Position numbers and translations under genes: made by a program
Notes under the pieces: generated by a model
The model's database searches: none
Told to the model about the DNA's origin: nothing
What the model saw: the letters and a program-made list of their open reading frames with translations, nothing else
Shown: positions 27,064 through 35,705 of the stretch, piece after piece
How positions within the stretch are numbered: the stretch's first letter is position 1
How the letters are laid out: each line of letters starts with the position of its first letter
From: an uncultured Bacteroidota bacterium
Lineage (GTDB): Bacteria > Bacteroidota > Bacteroidia > AKYH767-A > OLB10
Reading direction: 5' to 3'
DNA: 64,000 nt
NCBI GenBank assembly: GCA_903847585.1
Contig: CAINEC010000162.1
Span: 108,930-172,929 of the forward strand

Positions 27064-27738
27064 TTATTTTTTTTCAACTTTCTCGATGTATTCTTTGGTT
27101 GATTCAAGAATATATTTTTTTAAAAAATAATTGTACAATTCTTTATCAACTTTTTTAAGGACTAACGATTTAGAATCTTCACTTGAACCTAAAATTTTAT
27201 CTACTTCAATATATTTAAAAAAGTTCAAAATATTACTACGATATTTAGTGCATATTAAAGAATCAAAAACAATATCATCATCACTAGATATATGTCCCCC
27301 TAAATTAGAAAAATAATTACTATTATCAATTTCGAATTTCAATTTAGAATTATCAATCAGATAAATAATTATTTCATCTGGCTTATTAATTTCAATTATA
27401 CCCAAATTTATATTATTTGAGTCTTTTTCAATTGAAGCATCCTGGTAAATATATTGATTAGGGAAAGCTCTTTTATAAAATCTATAAAAATTATTTCCAC
27501 CACGCTTATCTGTTGGAGAAATTAAAGTATACAAACTACCCACATTACTATCGTAAGTTGATAAATCTACAAATTCATATAGATTAATTTTATCACCATC
27601 GAAAAAATAATAATATTTACCAAGATTAATATTATCAGAATTAGATACATCAATAATCGGTTTCTTTACTATTACTGAGGAACAAGATGTAAAAAGTAAT
27701 AAAGAAGAAATAAATACAAATAGCGAGTTTTTAATCAT
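27064..27738 (-). CDS. Lipoprotein of unknown function
   Basis: A 224-residue lipoprotein: signal peptide with lipobox LFTSCSS (Cys at about 19), then a beta-rich and acidic domain containing several Asn- and Asp-rich stretches (KDSNNINLGIIEINKPDE, HISSDDDIVFDS). No known family is recognised. It lies between the GYF_2 protein (12 nt upstream) and the SH3 lipoprotein (19 nt downstream), all on the minus strand. The coding sequence is strongly A/T-rich, like the whole cassette. Confidence 0.7.
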   Translation of the reverse strand: MIKNSLFVFISSLLLFTSCSSVIVKKPIIDVSNSDNINLGKYYYFFDGDKINLYEFVDLSTYDSNVGSLYTLISPTDKRGGNNFYRFYKRAFPNQYIYQDASIEKDSNNINLGIIEINKPDEIIIYLIDNSKLKFEIDNSNYFSNLGGHISSDDDIVFDSLICTKYRSNILNFFKYIEVDKILGSSEDSKSLVLKKVDKELYNYFLKKYILESTKEYIEKVEKK

Positions 27739-27750
27739 AGCAATGTTATA

Positions 27751-28599
27751 CTAATTAGTGCATTTATTATAATCACTTTCATCGCTAGGATTATATGGCC
27801 TTGATGCCTCATAGCAAAAATTAAAATCTTTGGAAAAAATTCCATCAAATGCAGGAGCGCCTACGCTAGTTCCTCTTTCGCAATCTGGAACCTTTAATGT
27901 TACTGAATTTTGGGGTCCTAAGTTTGAAAAATCTAAATATTCGGTTGTAAAAATATCTCCATTCGCCTTAATTATATCAATATGAACTCTACCTGCATCC
28001 AAATTATAGTTAGTACGATTATAAACTGTTAAGTACAAATCGAAAATACCACCCATCTCTCTATAATTATAATCGCTACCTTGAATCCTTATATAACTTG
28101 ACCAGTTATTTCTTAAGTTCTTTTGTTCCATCTCAAGCAGTTCAATATTTGCTGCTCTAACAACATCTTCACTGTGATTATCAGGATTCGATTGCTCATT
28201 GGGAGAACTTGTTCCTTCACTAGATGAATTTGATGAGGCGGGTAACTCTGAGGTGTTGGAGGACTCGTATTGGCTATTACCTGCGTTAGAACTACTACCT
28301 GTACCAAATTTTAAAAATAAAAAGAAAAGAATTATTAATAAAAACAAACCACCTCCAACAAACAAGAAAGTATTGGAATTAGTTTTGGATTTTTGAGTCT
28401 TTACATTTATGCTTTCGCTATTTACAACTTTACTACTAGTAAATAATATTGAAAGTTCCTCTACATTTCGAGCGGTAGTCCAAGCCGGCAAACCTTCGTA
28501 CCATACTGGCGAATCCGCCTGAATAGATTGGTTTTTAAGCTCCTCAATTGTAAAAGGGCCTATCGGCTCACTACCACTATGAATATAATACGATCTCAT
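27751..28599 (-). CDS. GYF_2 (DUF4339)-domain membrane protein
   Basis: With start ATG at 28597-28599 (MRSYYIHSGSEPIGPFTIEEL) it is 282 residues. The N-terminal 50 residues are a GYF_2 domain (SEPIGPFTIEELKNQ, SPVWYEGLPAWTTARNVEEL), a proline-peptide or partner-binding module common in bacteria as a cytosolic part of membrane proteins. A single membrane helix is at about 80-98. The outer part has a Ser/Asn/Glu-rich linker, then a domain of about 120 residues with NLDAGRVHIDII and several Tyr-rich strands, ending in a Cys-containing tail. The longer reading frame upstream would encode a hydrophobic extension out of the neighbour and is unlikely. Confidence 0.78.
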   Translation of the reverse strand: MRSYYIHSGSEPIGPFTIEELKNQSIQADSPVWYEGLPAWTTARNVEELSILFTSSKVVNSESINVKTQKSKTNSNTFLFVGGGLFLLIILFFLFLKFGTGSSSNAGNSQYESSNTSELPASSNSSSEGTSSPNEQSNPDNHSEDVVRAANIELLEMEQKNLRNNWSSYIRIQGSDYNYREMGGIFDLYLTVYNRTNYNLDAGRVHIDIIKANGDIFTTEYLDFSNLGPQNSVTLKVPDCERGTSVGAPAFDGIFSKDFNFCYEASRPYNPSDESDYNKCTN

Positions 28600-28663
28600 T
28601 AATAAATAAACTAAATAATTGATACATAAAACAAATCTATTAAATGATTTAGAATAAAAAAAA

Positions 28664-29026
28664 TCAAATGAGTATAATATAAAACAACAACCCATAAATA
28701 ACAATCGGAACCGCTACACAAATCCATACTGAACTAGCCACATAATTACTTCCGTATTTATTAAACGAATTCAGGAATTTAACTGACAAATCAAACAAGT
28801 CATCAGAGAAGCTTCTAAAGTTTTTTATTGCCAACCATAATAAGAAATAAACCACGCCACCAATTATTGCGCAGTAATGATATCCTAAAATAGCATCCAA
28901 CATCAACAACCAAGAATACGGAATTATAAAATAATAAACGATAATATTCATCTCGTTGTAAGTCCTGCCAGTTACACGTCCCACTAGCCATAAGGCACCG
29001 GCTACGATTCGGAAGATCTTATTCAT
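28664..29026 (-). CDS. Small membrane protein, paralogue of the 23.2-kb remnant
   Basis: The ATG at 29024-29026 (MNKIFRIVAGALWLVG) gives 120 residues with three likely membrane helices (about 25-45, 48-65 and 95-117). It overlaps the upstream gene by 8 nt, indicating coupling. The upstream in-frame Met extension is rejected because it would sit inside that gene. No known family is recognised. Its last 25 codons are duplicated at 23185-23270. Confidence 0.7.
   Translation of the reverse strand: MNKIFRIVAGALWLVGRVTGRTYNEMNIIVYYFIIPYSWLLMLDAILGYHYCAIIGGVVYFLLWLAIKNFRSFSDDLFDLSVKFLNSFNKYGSNYVASSVWICVAVPIVIYGLLFYIILI
28707..28735. repeat. Direct repeat, copy 2 (copy 1 at 23215-23243)
   Basis: 29 bases identical between the two sites (GGAACCGCTACACAAATCCA and the next nine), with looser similarity on both sides. 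They bracket the kinase cassette in the same orientation, 5.5 kb apart. Confidence 0.8.
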
Positions 29027-29567
29027 TCTTATTCTTTCTGAATTCGAAATTATAAATCTGAGAGAAATCGTCATCATCCTTAAAAACCAATAAGACACCT
29101 TTGCCTAAATCTGTTATAATCTCCTTATTAGTTGTCTTATCATTAAAATCTGTTTCCTTCAATAACTTTTTAATTAAGCGCTCATTTGAATCAAAATAAT
29201 ATCTACTTTGATATGGATAGCCATCGCCGTTTCCATCAATAAATACAAAAAAGACTTTGCCATTTTTTTTATAAATACAAGTTTTAGCATAAGACCATCG
29301 TCTCGAAAACTCTCCTTGTATGACCTCATATTCTGAATTCAATATACACTTTTTAATGGTCTGCTTATGATTTTCCGATTCTTTCGTTTCTTTATCAAGG
29401 ATTTCCTTTTCAATATAAGTTTTTTCAACACAGTTTTTTAATCCTATACTTTGAATTTCGCCATACCATTTTTTAATTGTTACAACTCGATTTTTTATAT
29501 CTTCAGAACTTTGAGCAAATCCCATTTGGCAAAGTCCTATCATACAAACAAGAATTATTCTTTTCAT
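29019..29567 (-). CDS. Exported protein of unknown function
   Basis: A 182-residue protein with a clear signal peptide (residues 1-18, ending MGFAQ). The mature part is Lys/Glu-rich with FVFIDGNGDGYPYQSRYYFDSNERL near 100-130, which resembles beta-hairpin propeptide-like domains of many Bacteroidota exported proteins. Two cysteines (NCVEK, KKCIL) may pair. It is the first gene of the minus-strand signalling cassette, 8 nt overlapping the next. I cannot assign a function. Confidence 0.65.
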   Translation of the reverse strand: MKRIILVCMIGLCQMGFAQSSEDIKNRVVTIKKWYGEIQSIGLKNCVEKTYIEKEILDKETKESENHKQTIKKCILNSEYEVIQGEFSRRWSYAKTCIYKKNGKVFFVFIDGNGDGYPYQSRYYFDSNERLIKKLLKETDFNDKTTNKEIITDLGKGVLLVFKDDDDFSQIYNFEFRKNKNE

Positions 29568-29617
29568 TATATAAAAAATTTAAAATCTAAAATCTAAAAC
29601 ACTATTTTATTTGGAAC

Positions 29618-30661
29618 CTAAAACACCACCTCCCAATCACCCTCTTTACTAATCACTCTACCCATTGGAGCTAAGCAAGATTCAGGGATGTTATTTTCTT
29701 TTAAAAGAGCCACTAACTCATCTATCGCTTCTGGTGCTACCGCTATTAAAAGTCCACCGCTAGTTTGCGGATCGCAGCCTAAATGTAAGACATCCGCCGA
29801 TGGCTCCTGCACTCTGTTTCCATAACTGTTCCAGTTCCTATATGTAATTGCAGGAATAGTATATTGTGCAAGGTATTTATCGACATTCGGTAAAACAGGC
29901 CATGACTTCGTATCAATCAATGCAGCTAATCCTGTTCCTTCTAGCATTTCTAATAAATGTCCAAACAATCCAAATCCTGTAACATCTGTAAGTGCATGGA
30001 CTCCTTTTATTGATGGTAACAAAGCTCCAATCGAGTTCAACCGACACATCGATTCAACTGCATTATTTAAATCTTCATCACTCGCCTTTCCCATCTTATG
30101 TGCCGTTGTAATTATTCCTACGCCCAAAGGCTTTGTGATAAATAATAAGTCGCCCTTTTGTATACCTTGATTGGTTAGTATTTTATCTCGTTGAACTAAT
30201 CCGTTAACCGCTAAACCAAATATTGGTTCCAGACTATCAATCGTATGTCCACCAGCTAAAGGAATTCCCGCAGCATCACAAACTTCAACAGCACCTCGCA
30301 TTACTTCTGAAGCTAATTCAGCAGGTAATTTATCGATTGGCCATCCCAATATTGCCAACGCCATTATTGGCTTTCCTCCCATCGCATATACATCACTAAT
30401 TGCATTTGTCGCAGCTATCTTTCCAAAATTAAAAGCATCATCCACAATAGGCATAAAAAAATCAGTAGTGGATACTAACGCTTGCCCATTACCTAAATCC
30501 ATTACTGCCGCATCATCATTCGTTGCATTACCAACAATCATATTCGGAAACTGCAACTTACTTTTAGCTCCACTTAATATAGAGGATAGCACAGCGGGAG
30601 AAATTTTACATCCACAACCATAACCATGACTAAATTCGGTGAGCTTTACTTTATTCTCCAT
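29618..30661 (-). CDS. selD: Selenide, water dikinase (selenophosphate synthetase)
   Basis: Makes selenophosphate from selenide and ATP. The N-terminal active-site segment is FSHGYGCGCKISP, with C16 and K19 equivalent to C17 and K20 of the E. coli enzyme; the enzyme uses Cys, with no in-frame TGA. Conserved AVMDLGNGQALVSTTDFFMPIVDDAFNFG and AIADVYAMGG-like TNAISDVYAMGGKP follow. At 347 residues it is complete. The start overlaps the mnmH stop by 11 nt. With mnmH as its only partner here, selenophosphate probably serves tRNA 2-selenouridine. Confidence 0.96.
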   Translation of the reverse strand: MENKVKLTEFSHGYGCGCKISPAVLSSILSGAKSKLQFPNMIVGNATNDDAAVMDLGNGQALVSTTDFFMPIVDDAFNFGKIAATNAISDVYAMGGKPIMALAILGWPIDKLPAELASEVMRGAVEVCDAAGIPLAGGHTIDSLEPIFGLAVNGLVQRDKILTNQGIQKGDLLFITKPLGVGIITTAHKMGKASDEDLNNAVESMCRLNSIGALLPSIKGVHALTDVTGFGLFGHLLEMLEGTGLAALIDTKSWPVLPNVDKYLAQYTIPAITYRNWNSYGNRVQEPSADVLHLGCDPQTSGGLLIAVAPEAIDELVALLKENNIPESCLAPMGRVISKEGDWEVVF

Positions 30662-31697
30662 TGTACAACTCTTTCTTTTTATTAATTATTTTTCTAATAC
30701 CGACTTCTTTTTCTTCCCAGCTAAAATCCACTTCAGCTACTTTTTTGTTTTCCTGACTCATTCCTGAATGCTGATAGGTCTTGTCGTAATAATCTAACAT
30801 TTTCAATACCCAATTACGGATATCCCCATCCGTTAGATACTGTATTGCCTCTTTTGCATGCTGCGGCCCCATCCTTCGGGAAACATCCTGCGTTTTTTCA
30901 ATCAAGACATTTGTATCAAAAATTCCGTATTCCTGAAGAATACGATTCGTTCTTGTCTCCAATGATACATTCACAGTTAGTTTAGATGCTGTTCGAATCT
31001 GCTCAAATAACATAGGTGGTATCTGGTTCCTTCCGATATGTCGACTTTCATTCTCAATCCAGATAGGCTCAGAAGAAACTGTATTTGACAAAACCCATGA
31101 AACATTGTTTTCAAAATGTTCTTGCAAAAATTGTGGCTCCTGACCTAAGGCACCAAAGGCTGAACCTTTATGATGTGCGATTCCTTCGAGATCAATAATT
31201 TGTTCTCCCTCTTGTGCGAGCAAATGAAGTATCTCTGTTTTGCCTGAGCCTGTTCTTCCTCCTAATACAACGTAATTTCTTTGCTGTGAATATTGATCAA
31301 TCACCCAATGACGAAATGTTTTATAGCCACCTTTGAGCAAAGTGACTTTAAATCCAGCCATCTGTAATAGCCACGCTAAAATATTCGAGCGCATCCCTCC
31401 TCTCCAACAATAAACCATCACCACTTTATTAGGAGCCATTTCACTGGCACTCATTATTTTCTTATAAAACTCAGGACCTACCAATTCAAATCCTTTAAGT
31501 ACAGCAGCCTCGCGACCTTCCTGCTTGTATATAGTGCCTATTATCTTTCGAGCTTCATCATCCAACAATGGCAACGACTGCGCACCTGGTATATGTCCAC
31601 GTTGGTACTCCGAAGTACTCCGTGCATCAAATAAAGGAAGCTTTTTGCTTTTATAAATCCCAACGAACTCTTCAACCGAAACGGAATGACTTTGCAT
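30651..31697 (-). CDS. mnmH: tRNA 2-selenouridine synthase
   Basis: Replaces sulfur by selenium at the wobble 2-thiouridine of tRNA for Glu, Gln and Lys (also called SelU or YbbB). The N-terminal 130 residues are a rhodanese domain (PLFDARSTSEYQRGHIPGA) with its essential cysteine in VMVYCWRGGMRS. The C-terminal P-loop region reads VLGGRTGSGKTEILHLLA, followed by GIAHHKGSAFGALG, a signature of this family. At 348 residues the length is normal. It forms a two-gene operon with selD. A -7 element is just upstream of the ATG. Confidence 0.95.
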   Translation of the reverse strand: MQSHSVSVEEFVGIYKSKKLPLFDARSTSEYQRGHIPGAQSLPLLDDEARKIIGTIYKQEGREAAVLKGFELVGPEFYKKIMSASEMAPNKVVMVYCWRGGMRSNILAWLLQMAGFKVTLLKGGYKTFRHWVIDQYSQQRNYVVLGGRTGSGKTEILHLLAQEGEQIIDLEGIAHHKGSAFGALGQEPQFLQEHFENNVSWVLSNTVSSEPIWIENESRHIGRNQIPPMLFEQIRTASKLTVNVSLETRTNRILQEYGIFDTNVLIEKTQDVSRRMGPQHAKEAIQYLTDGDIRNWVLKMLDYYDKTYQHSGMSQENKKVAEVDFSWEEKEVGIRKIINKKKELYNGE

Positions 31698-31701
31698 GTA
31701 A

Positions 31702-31709
31702 CAAATATA
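31702..31709 (-). promoter_or_regulatory. Candidate -7 element of the mnmH-selD operon
   Basis: The minus strand reads TATATTTG, a perfect TAnnTTTG, 5 nt upstream of the ATG. The nearest TTG is at a 24-nt spacing, longer than usual. The message would be leaderless or nearly so. Confidence 0.4.
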
Positions 31710-31742
31710 AGTTAGTTAATTGTAAGAGCCATTCAATTCAAA

Positions 31743-31776
31743 ACAAAAACAGCAGACGAATTACTCATCTGCTGCT
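31743..31776 (-). terminator. Probable terminator of the YqgE/AlgH gene
   Basis: On the minus strand the arms AGCAGATG and CGTCTGCT (7 bp of perfect pairing) surround a short loop and are followed by GTTTTTGTTT, a T-rich tail. Confidence 0.6.
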
Positions 31777-31801
31777 TTCTATAAAAACTGTTTGAATAAT
31801 T

Positions 31802-32362
31802 CTAATTTAAACTTGGGTCCTCTGGAAAAGTAGAAAGAATTGCGTATTCATTTCCCATCGACTTAAGCACTTTGCCCCATAAAACTTCCGGCTCTCCTAA
31901 GAAATTGAAATCCGTTGGAGCATCTGTAACCAACCATGCTTTCTCACGCATTTCATGCTCTAATTGATCTGGCTCCCAACCAGAGTAACCAGCATAAAAA
32001 CGAATCTGATCTGATGTCACCTTATTCTCTTCAATCATCTTTTTCAATGCTTCAAAGTCGCCACCAAACCAAATGCCCTTGGTAATTTCAATAGCACCCT
32101 TCAATGTCTCACCTAATGTATGAATATAGAATAACGTATCTGTTTCAACTGGTCCACCGAAGTATAATGGAGCTTCAAAATCTGGAAAATTATCCACCGC
32201 TTGATTAACGGTTACATCCGTTGGCTTGTTCAAGATAAATCCTAATGTTCCCTTTTTATCGTGTTCACTTAGCAATACAACTGAACGCTTAAAAAATGAA
32301 TCAGCTAAAAATGGTTCTGATACCAATAAGCTGCCTTGTGTGGGTTCGAATATTCTTTTCAT
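31802..32362 (-). CDS. YqgE/AlgH (UPF0301) family protein
   Basis: A 186-residue protein matching the family throughout: GSLLVSEPFLADSFFKRSVVLLSEHDKKGTLGFILNKP at the N-terminus, PLYFGGPVETDTLFYIH, and YAGYSGWEPDQLEHEM. The family is nearly universal in Gram-negatives; its biochemical role is not established (AlgH was linked to alginate regulation in Pseudomonas). It sits alone on the minus strand, divergent from pdxH. Confidence 0.9.
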   Translation of the reverse strand: MKRIFEPTQGSLLVSEPFLADSFFKRSVVLLSEHDKKGTLGFILNKPTDVTVNQAVDNFPDFEAPLYFGGPVETDTLFYIHTLGETLKGAIEITKGIWFGGDFEALKKMIEENKVTSDQIRFYAGYSGWEPDQLEHEMREKAWLVTDAPTDFNFLGEPEVLWGKVLKSMGNEYAILSTFPEDPSLN

Positions 32363-32536
32363 AGTGTTATGATTTGATAGTATCTTAAACTAACGATTAA
32401 CGGTTTTGTTTCTGTGTCTAATATTATTTTACTACGATATTAATTGAAAAAACGAAAAATCTTACACTTTCTTACATTTTGTTAAAAAAACGTGTCTGAT
32501 TTCAATTTAAAAACTATTTATTCGATAAGGATGTTA

Positions 32537-32544
32537 TACTTTTG
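32537..32544 (+). promoter_or_regulatory. Candidate -7 element of pdxH
   Basis: TACTTTTG matches TAnnTTTG perfectly, 17 nt before the pdxH ATG. No obvious TTG at -33 was found. Confidence 0.5.
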
Positions 32545-32561
32545 ACATCGTAATTTTAAGC

Positions 32562-33218
32562 ATGGAACAAGGAACTCCATTTAGTCATCATTTGCAACAT
32601 ATGCGCGAGCAGTACGACAAAGGAATTTTGTCGGAAAATGACCTTGACACAAATCCTATGAAGCAATTCGAGAAATGGTTTACTTCTGCCGTGAATAATG
32701 AAGTTCCAGAGCCGAATGCTATGTGTTTTTCATCGGTAGTTGATAATAAACCATCATCTCGTATTGTTCTCTTAAAAGGACTTGATGACCGTGGATTTAT
32801 ATTTTACACCAATTATCAAAGTAGAAAAGGAGAAGAAATCAGTAATAACTCACAAGTTTGTTTGAATTTTTTCTGGCAAGCAATGTCGCAGCAAGTGCGT
32901 ATTGAAGGGACTATCTCAAAAGTAAGTGCAGAAGAATCAGATGCTTATTTTGCCGTGCGACCTCGGGAGAGTCAAATTGGAGCCTGGGCTTCTGCTCAAT
33001 CTTCCATTCTTACTTCGCGAAAAGATTTAGAAGATGAAGTTGCACGCTTAAACAAACAATACGAAAACACTACTATTCCTCGTCCTGATCATTGGGGAGG
33101 CTATCTCGTGACTCCACATCGAATTGAATTTTGGCAAGGTCGTCCGAATCGTTTGCATGACCGATTTTTATACGAACGCAATGGCGAAAACTGGATGGTA
33201 TTCAGACTAGCTCCATAA
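32562..33218 (+). CDS. pdxH: Pyridoxine/pyridoxamine 5'-phosphate oxidase
   Basis: FMN enzyme that oxidises PNP or PMP to pyridoxal phosphate. Visible signatures are PNAMCFSSVVDNKPSSRIVLLKGLDDRGFIFYTNYQSRKGEE (substrate and FMN site), FFWQAMSQQVRIEG and the C-terminal WGGYLVTPHRIEFWQGRPNRLHDRFLYERN, which is the PROSITE-type PdxH signature. At 218 residues it is complete. The membrane phosphoesterase gene follows in 22 nt. Confidence 0.96.
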   Translation: MEQGTPFSHHLQHMREQYDKGILSENDLDTNPMKQFEKWFTSAVNNEVPEPNAMCFSSVVDNKPSSRIVLLKGLDDRGFIFYTNYQSRKGEEISNNSQVCLNFFWQAMSQQVRIEGTISKVSAEESDAYFAVRPRESQIGAWASAQSSILTSRKDLEDEVARLNKQYENTTIPRPDHWGGYLVTPHRIEFWQGRPNRLHDRFLYERNGENWMVFRLAP

Positions 33219-33240
33219 TGAATATGATGCAAATTACCTT

Positions 33241-34503
33241 ATGAAATTCGGACAGCTATTTTTAATCGCACTCATACTTATCATCGATTTGTATGTTTAT
33301 CAGGCATTCAAATTTGCGTTGCGAAACTCTTCTGAATTTTCTCAAAAAACCGCAACAATTATTTATTGGTCACTAACCGCATTCTGCGTACTTGTGATTT
33401 TAAGTGCAATGATTTGGGATATTCAATCATGGCCTAAATTTATTCGCACCTACTTCACAGCGTTTGTATTCATTCTCATGATTTCAAAATTATTGATTTT
33501 GGTTTTCATGCTGGTGGATGATTTAACCCGTTTTGTAAAATGGTGTTATTCGAAACTTTTTCCTGTAAAAGAATTAACGGATGTTTCTAACGGGAATGTA
33601 TTACCGCAAGGCATTACACGATCAGACTTCCTTGTCCGACTTGGAATATTTGTTGGGTCATTACCATTCGTTAGTTTATTATACGGAATGGCAAAAGGAG
33701 CAACTGATTACCATGTTCGTAAAGTAAAGTTAAAGCTAGCTAACTTACCAAAAGGGTTTCACGGATTCAAAATGGTTCAGATCTCCGATATTCACTCTGG
33801 AAGTTTTGTCACACAAGAACCACTTAACAGAGCTGTTGGTATCATCAATAATTTAAATCCCGATTTGATTGTTTTTACTGGCGACTTAGTCAATAATAGA
33901 AACGATGAAGTTATCGAGCATAAACCTGCATTATCGAAATTAAAATCGAAGCATGGTGTGTATTCAATTCTTGGCAATCACGATTATGGCGATTATGTGA
34001 AATGGGAAAACGATGCAGCGAAGAAGCAAAATCTTCAATCCTTAATCAACCATCATAAGGAAATGGGATGGAATATCTTAATGGATGAACATTGTGTAGT
34101 AGAAAATAATGGAGATAAGATCTCCTTGATTGGAGTTCAGAATTGGAGTACGCATTTACGATTTCCGAAGTATGGTAGTTTGAAGAAGGCAACTACAGAT
34201 ATTCAGTATAGTGACTTTAATATATTGCTTTCTCACGATCCTTCTCATTGGAGAGCTGAAGTTTTGAAAGATTTTCCGAAGGTAGATTTAATGCTTGCAG
34301 GACATACGCATGGATTTCAATTCGGAATTGAAATTCCTTATTTCAGATGGAGTCCTGTGCAATATGTTTACAAAGAATGGGCAGGACTATATCAAGAAGG
34401 CCATCAATACTTGTATGTCAACCGCGGACTAGGCTTCTTAGGTTATCCTGGTCGCGTGGGAATATTGCCTGAAATTACTTTGATTGAATTTGAGTGTGCT
34501 TAA
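33241..34503 (+). CDS. Membrane-anchored metallophosphoesterase (YkuE/YaeI-like)
   Basis: A 420-residue protein with about four membrane helices in the first 165 residues (starting MKFGQLFLIALILIIDLYVY), then a calcineurin-like phosphoesterase domain. Metal-binding motifs are QISDIHSG (DxH), VFTGDLVNN (GD), ILGNHDYGDY (GNHD), LSHDPSHW and LAGHTHGFQFG (GHTH). The family includes enzymes acting on UDP-sugars or lipid pyrophosphates, but the substrate here is unknown. It lies between pdxH and the methylase gene on the plus strand. Confidence 0.87.
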   Translation: MKFGQLFLIALILIIDLYVYQAFKFALRNSSEFSQKTATIIYWSLTAFCVLVILSAMIWDIQSWPKFIRTYFTAFVFILMISKLLILVFMLVDDLTRFVKWCYSKLFPVKELTDVSNGNVLPQGITRSDFLVRLGIFVGSLPFVSLLYGMAKGATDYHVRKVKLKLANLPKGFHGFKMVQISDIHSGSFVTQEPLNRAVGIINNLNPDLIVFTGDLVNNRNDEVIEHKPALSKLKSKHGVYSILGNHDYGDYVKWENDAAKKQNLQSLINHHKEMGWNILMDEHCVVENNGDKISLIGVQNWSTHLRFPKYGSLKKATTDIQYSDFNILLSHDPSHWRAEVLKDFPKVDLMLAGHTHGFQFGIEIPYFRWSPVQYVYKEWAGLYQEGHQYLYVNRGLGFLGYPGRVGILPEITLIEFECA

Positions 34504-34513
34504 TTAAATTCCT

Positions 34514-35227
34514 ATGACAACACTAACACCTCAATTGTATTTAATTCCTTGCGGACTCAGTACTGAAACGGCTCCCGAATTATATTTATCTGCAAGCACT
34601 CTCGAAATCATTCGCCAACTAAAAGTATTTATTGTAGAGAATGAAAAATCAGCGAGAGCATTTTTAAAACAATGTGCGATTGAAACTCCCCAAGCAGAGT
34701 TAACTATTTTCGAATTAGACAAACACGATCCGAAGCAAAACATCAATTCATTTTTAAATCCTTTAAAGAACAAAGTCCCTACAGGCTTATTAAGCGAAGC
34801 TGGTTGTCCTGCAGTTGCAGACCCAGGCGCACGCGTAGTAGCGGCTGCACACAAAGCGAACATCAAAGTAAAACCATTAATTGGACCTTCCTCTATTTTG
34901 TTAGCGTTAATGGCTTCGGGGTTAGACGGACAGCGTTTTTGTTTTCATGGTTATTTACCAATTGATAGAAGCGAACGAATTAAATCGTTACAACAATTAG
35001 AACGATCGGCACAGCAACGCAACGAGACGCAAATTTTTATTGAAGCGCCGTATCGTAACAATCCAATGTTAAAAGACATTCTAACGGCATGCAATAACGA
35101 AACTCGGTTATGTATTGCATCTAATATTTATACGGATCAAGAAAGCATTCGCACCTTACGCATTCAAGAATGGAAAAAGCAAATTCCTGAGCTGCATAAG
35201 ATACCGGCGGTGTTTTTGATTTTGTAA
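34514..35227 (+). CDS. Tetrapyrrole-methylase-fold SAM methyltransferase, RsmI-like
   Basis: A 237-residue protein of the RsmI-like group, which 2'-O-methylates C1402 of 16S rRNA. It has LSEAGCPAVADPGARVVAAAH, the site corresponding to SDAGTPxISDPG in RsmI, and FHGYLPIDRSERI and FIEAPYRNNPML afterwards. It is shorter than E. coli RsmI (286) and lacks its C-terminal extension, as is common for Bacteroidota homologues. The rRNA target is inferred from family resemblance, and the true substrate may differ. Confidence 0.78.
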   Translation: MTTLTPQLYLIPCGLSTETAPELYLSASTLEIIRQLKVFIVENEKSARAFLKQCAIETPQAELTIFELDKHDPKQNINSFLNPLKNKVPTGLLSEAGCPAVADPGARVVAAAHKANIKVKPLIGPSSILLALMASGLDGQRFCFHGYLPIDRSERIKSLQQLERSAQQRNETQIFIEAPYRNNPMLKDILTACNNETRLCIASNIYTDQESIRTLRIQEWKKQIPELHKIPAVFLIL

Positions 35228-35252
35228 TTTTTGAATTTAAATTAAACTTAAA

Positions 35253-35705
35253 TCAAGAGATATGATTTATATCGTCGATGTCCTTTGGTCGATTGGATGC
35301 CTTTTTCGCTCTTATTAAATCTGGTAGATCAATCATTCTAACATCAACTCCACTGAATTCTGTTTGATAACTGCTTGGATAAACTTCATCGAAGTTTAGT
35401 CCTTTTAATCGAGTCAATAAATCAATGCAAACTGGAGGTCTACCAAATGTAAAAACATTAAGTTCCTTATTGACAAGAAATAATTCTTCTGTCATATCAA
35501 AAAGGCTTAATCCGAATTTATTAAAAGCCAAAATCAACTTCCTATAATTTTCCTTTGTAGGGTTTACCCAAACATCTAAATCTCCAGTTGTCCGATTATA
35601 ACCATGATAAATTACGGCATATCCACCAACTAAAATATATTCAACACTACACTCTTTTAAAGCGTTTAGAAAATCAACAAAATCGTCATTTAGAATATTA
35701 CTCAT
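35253..35705 (-). CDS. Nucleotidyltransferase-fold protein, possible toxin-antitoxin component
   Basis: A 150-residue protein with an NTase core: VEYILVGGYAVIYHGYNRTTGDLDVWVNPTKENYRKLILAF, where GGYAV is the helix-turn motif and DLD gives the metal-binding aspartates. VRMIDLPDLIRAKKAS follows near the C-terminus. This resembles the AbiEii/MNT-type NTases, often half of a two-gene toxin-antitoxin or defence unit. It overlaps the small upstream gene by 8 nt, indicating an operon. Whether either acts as a toxin is not shown by sequence. Confidence 0.75.
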   Translation of the reverse strand: MSNILNDDFVDFLNALKECSVEYILVGGYAVIYHGYNRTTGDLDVWVNPTKENYRKLILAFNKFGLSLFDMTEELFLVNKELNVFTFGRPPVCIDLLTRLKGLNFDEVYPSSYQTEFSGVDVRMIDLPDLIRAKKASNRPKDIDDINHIS

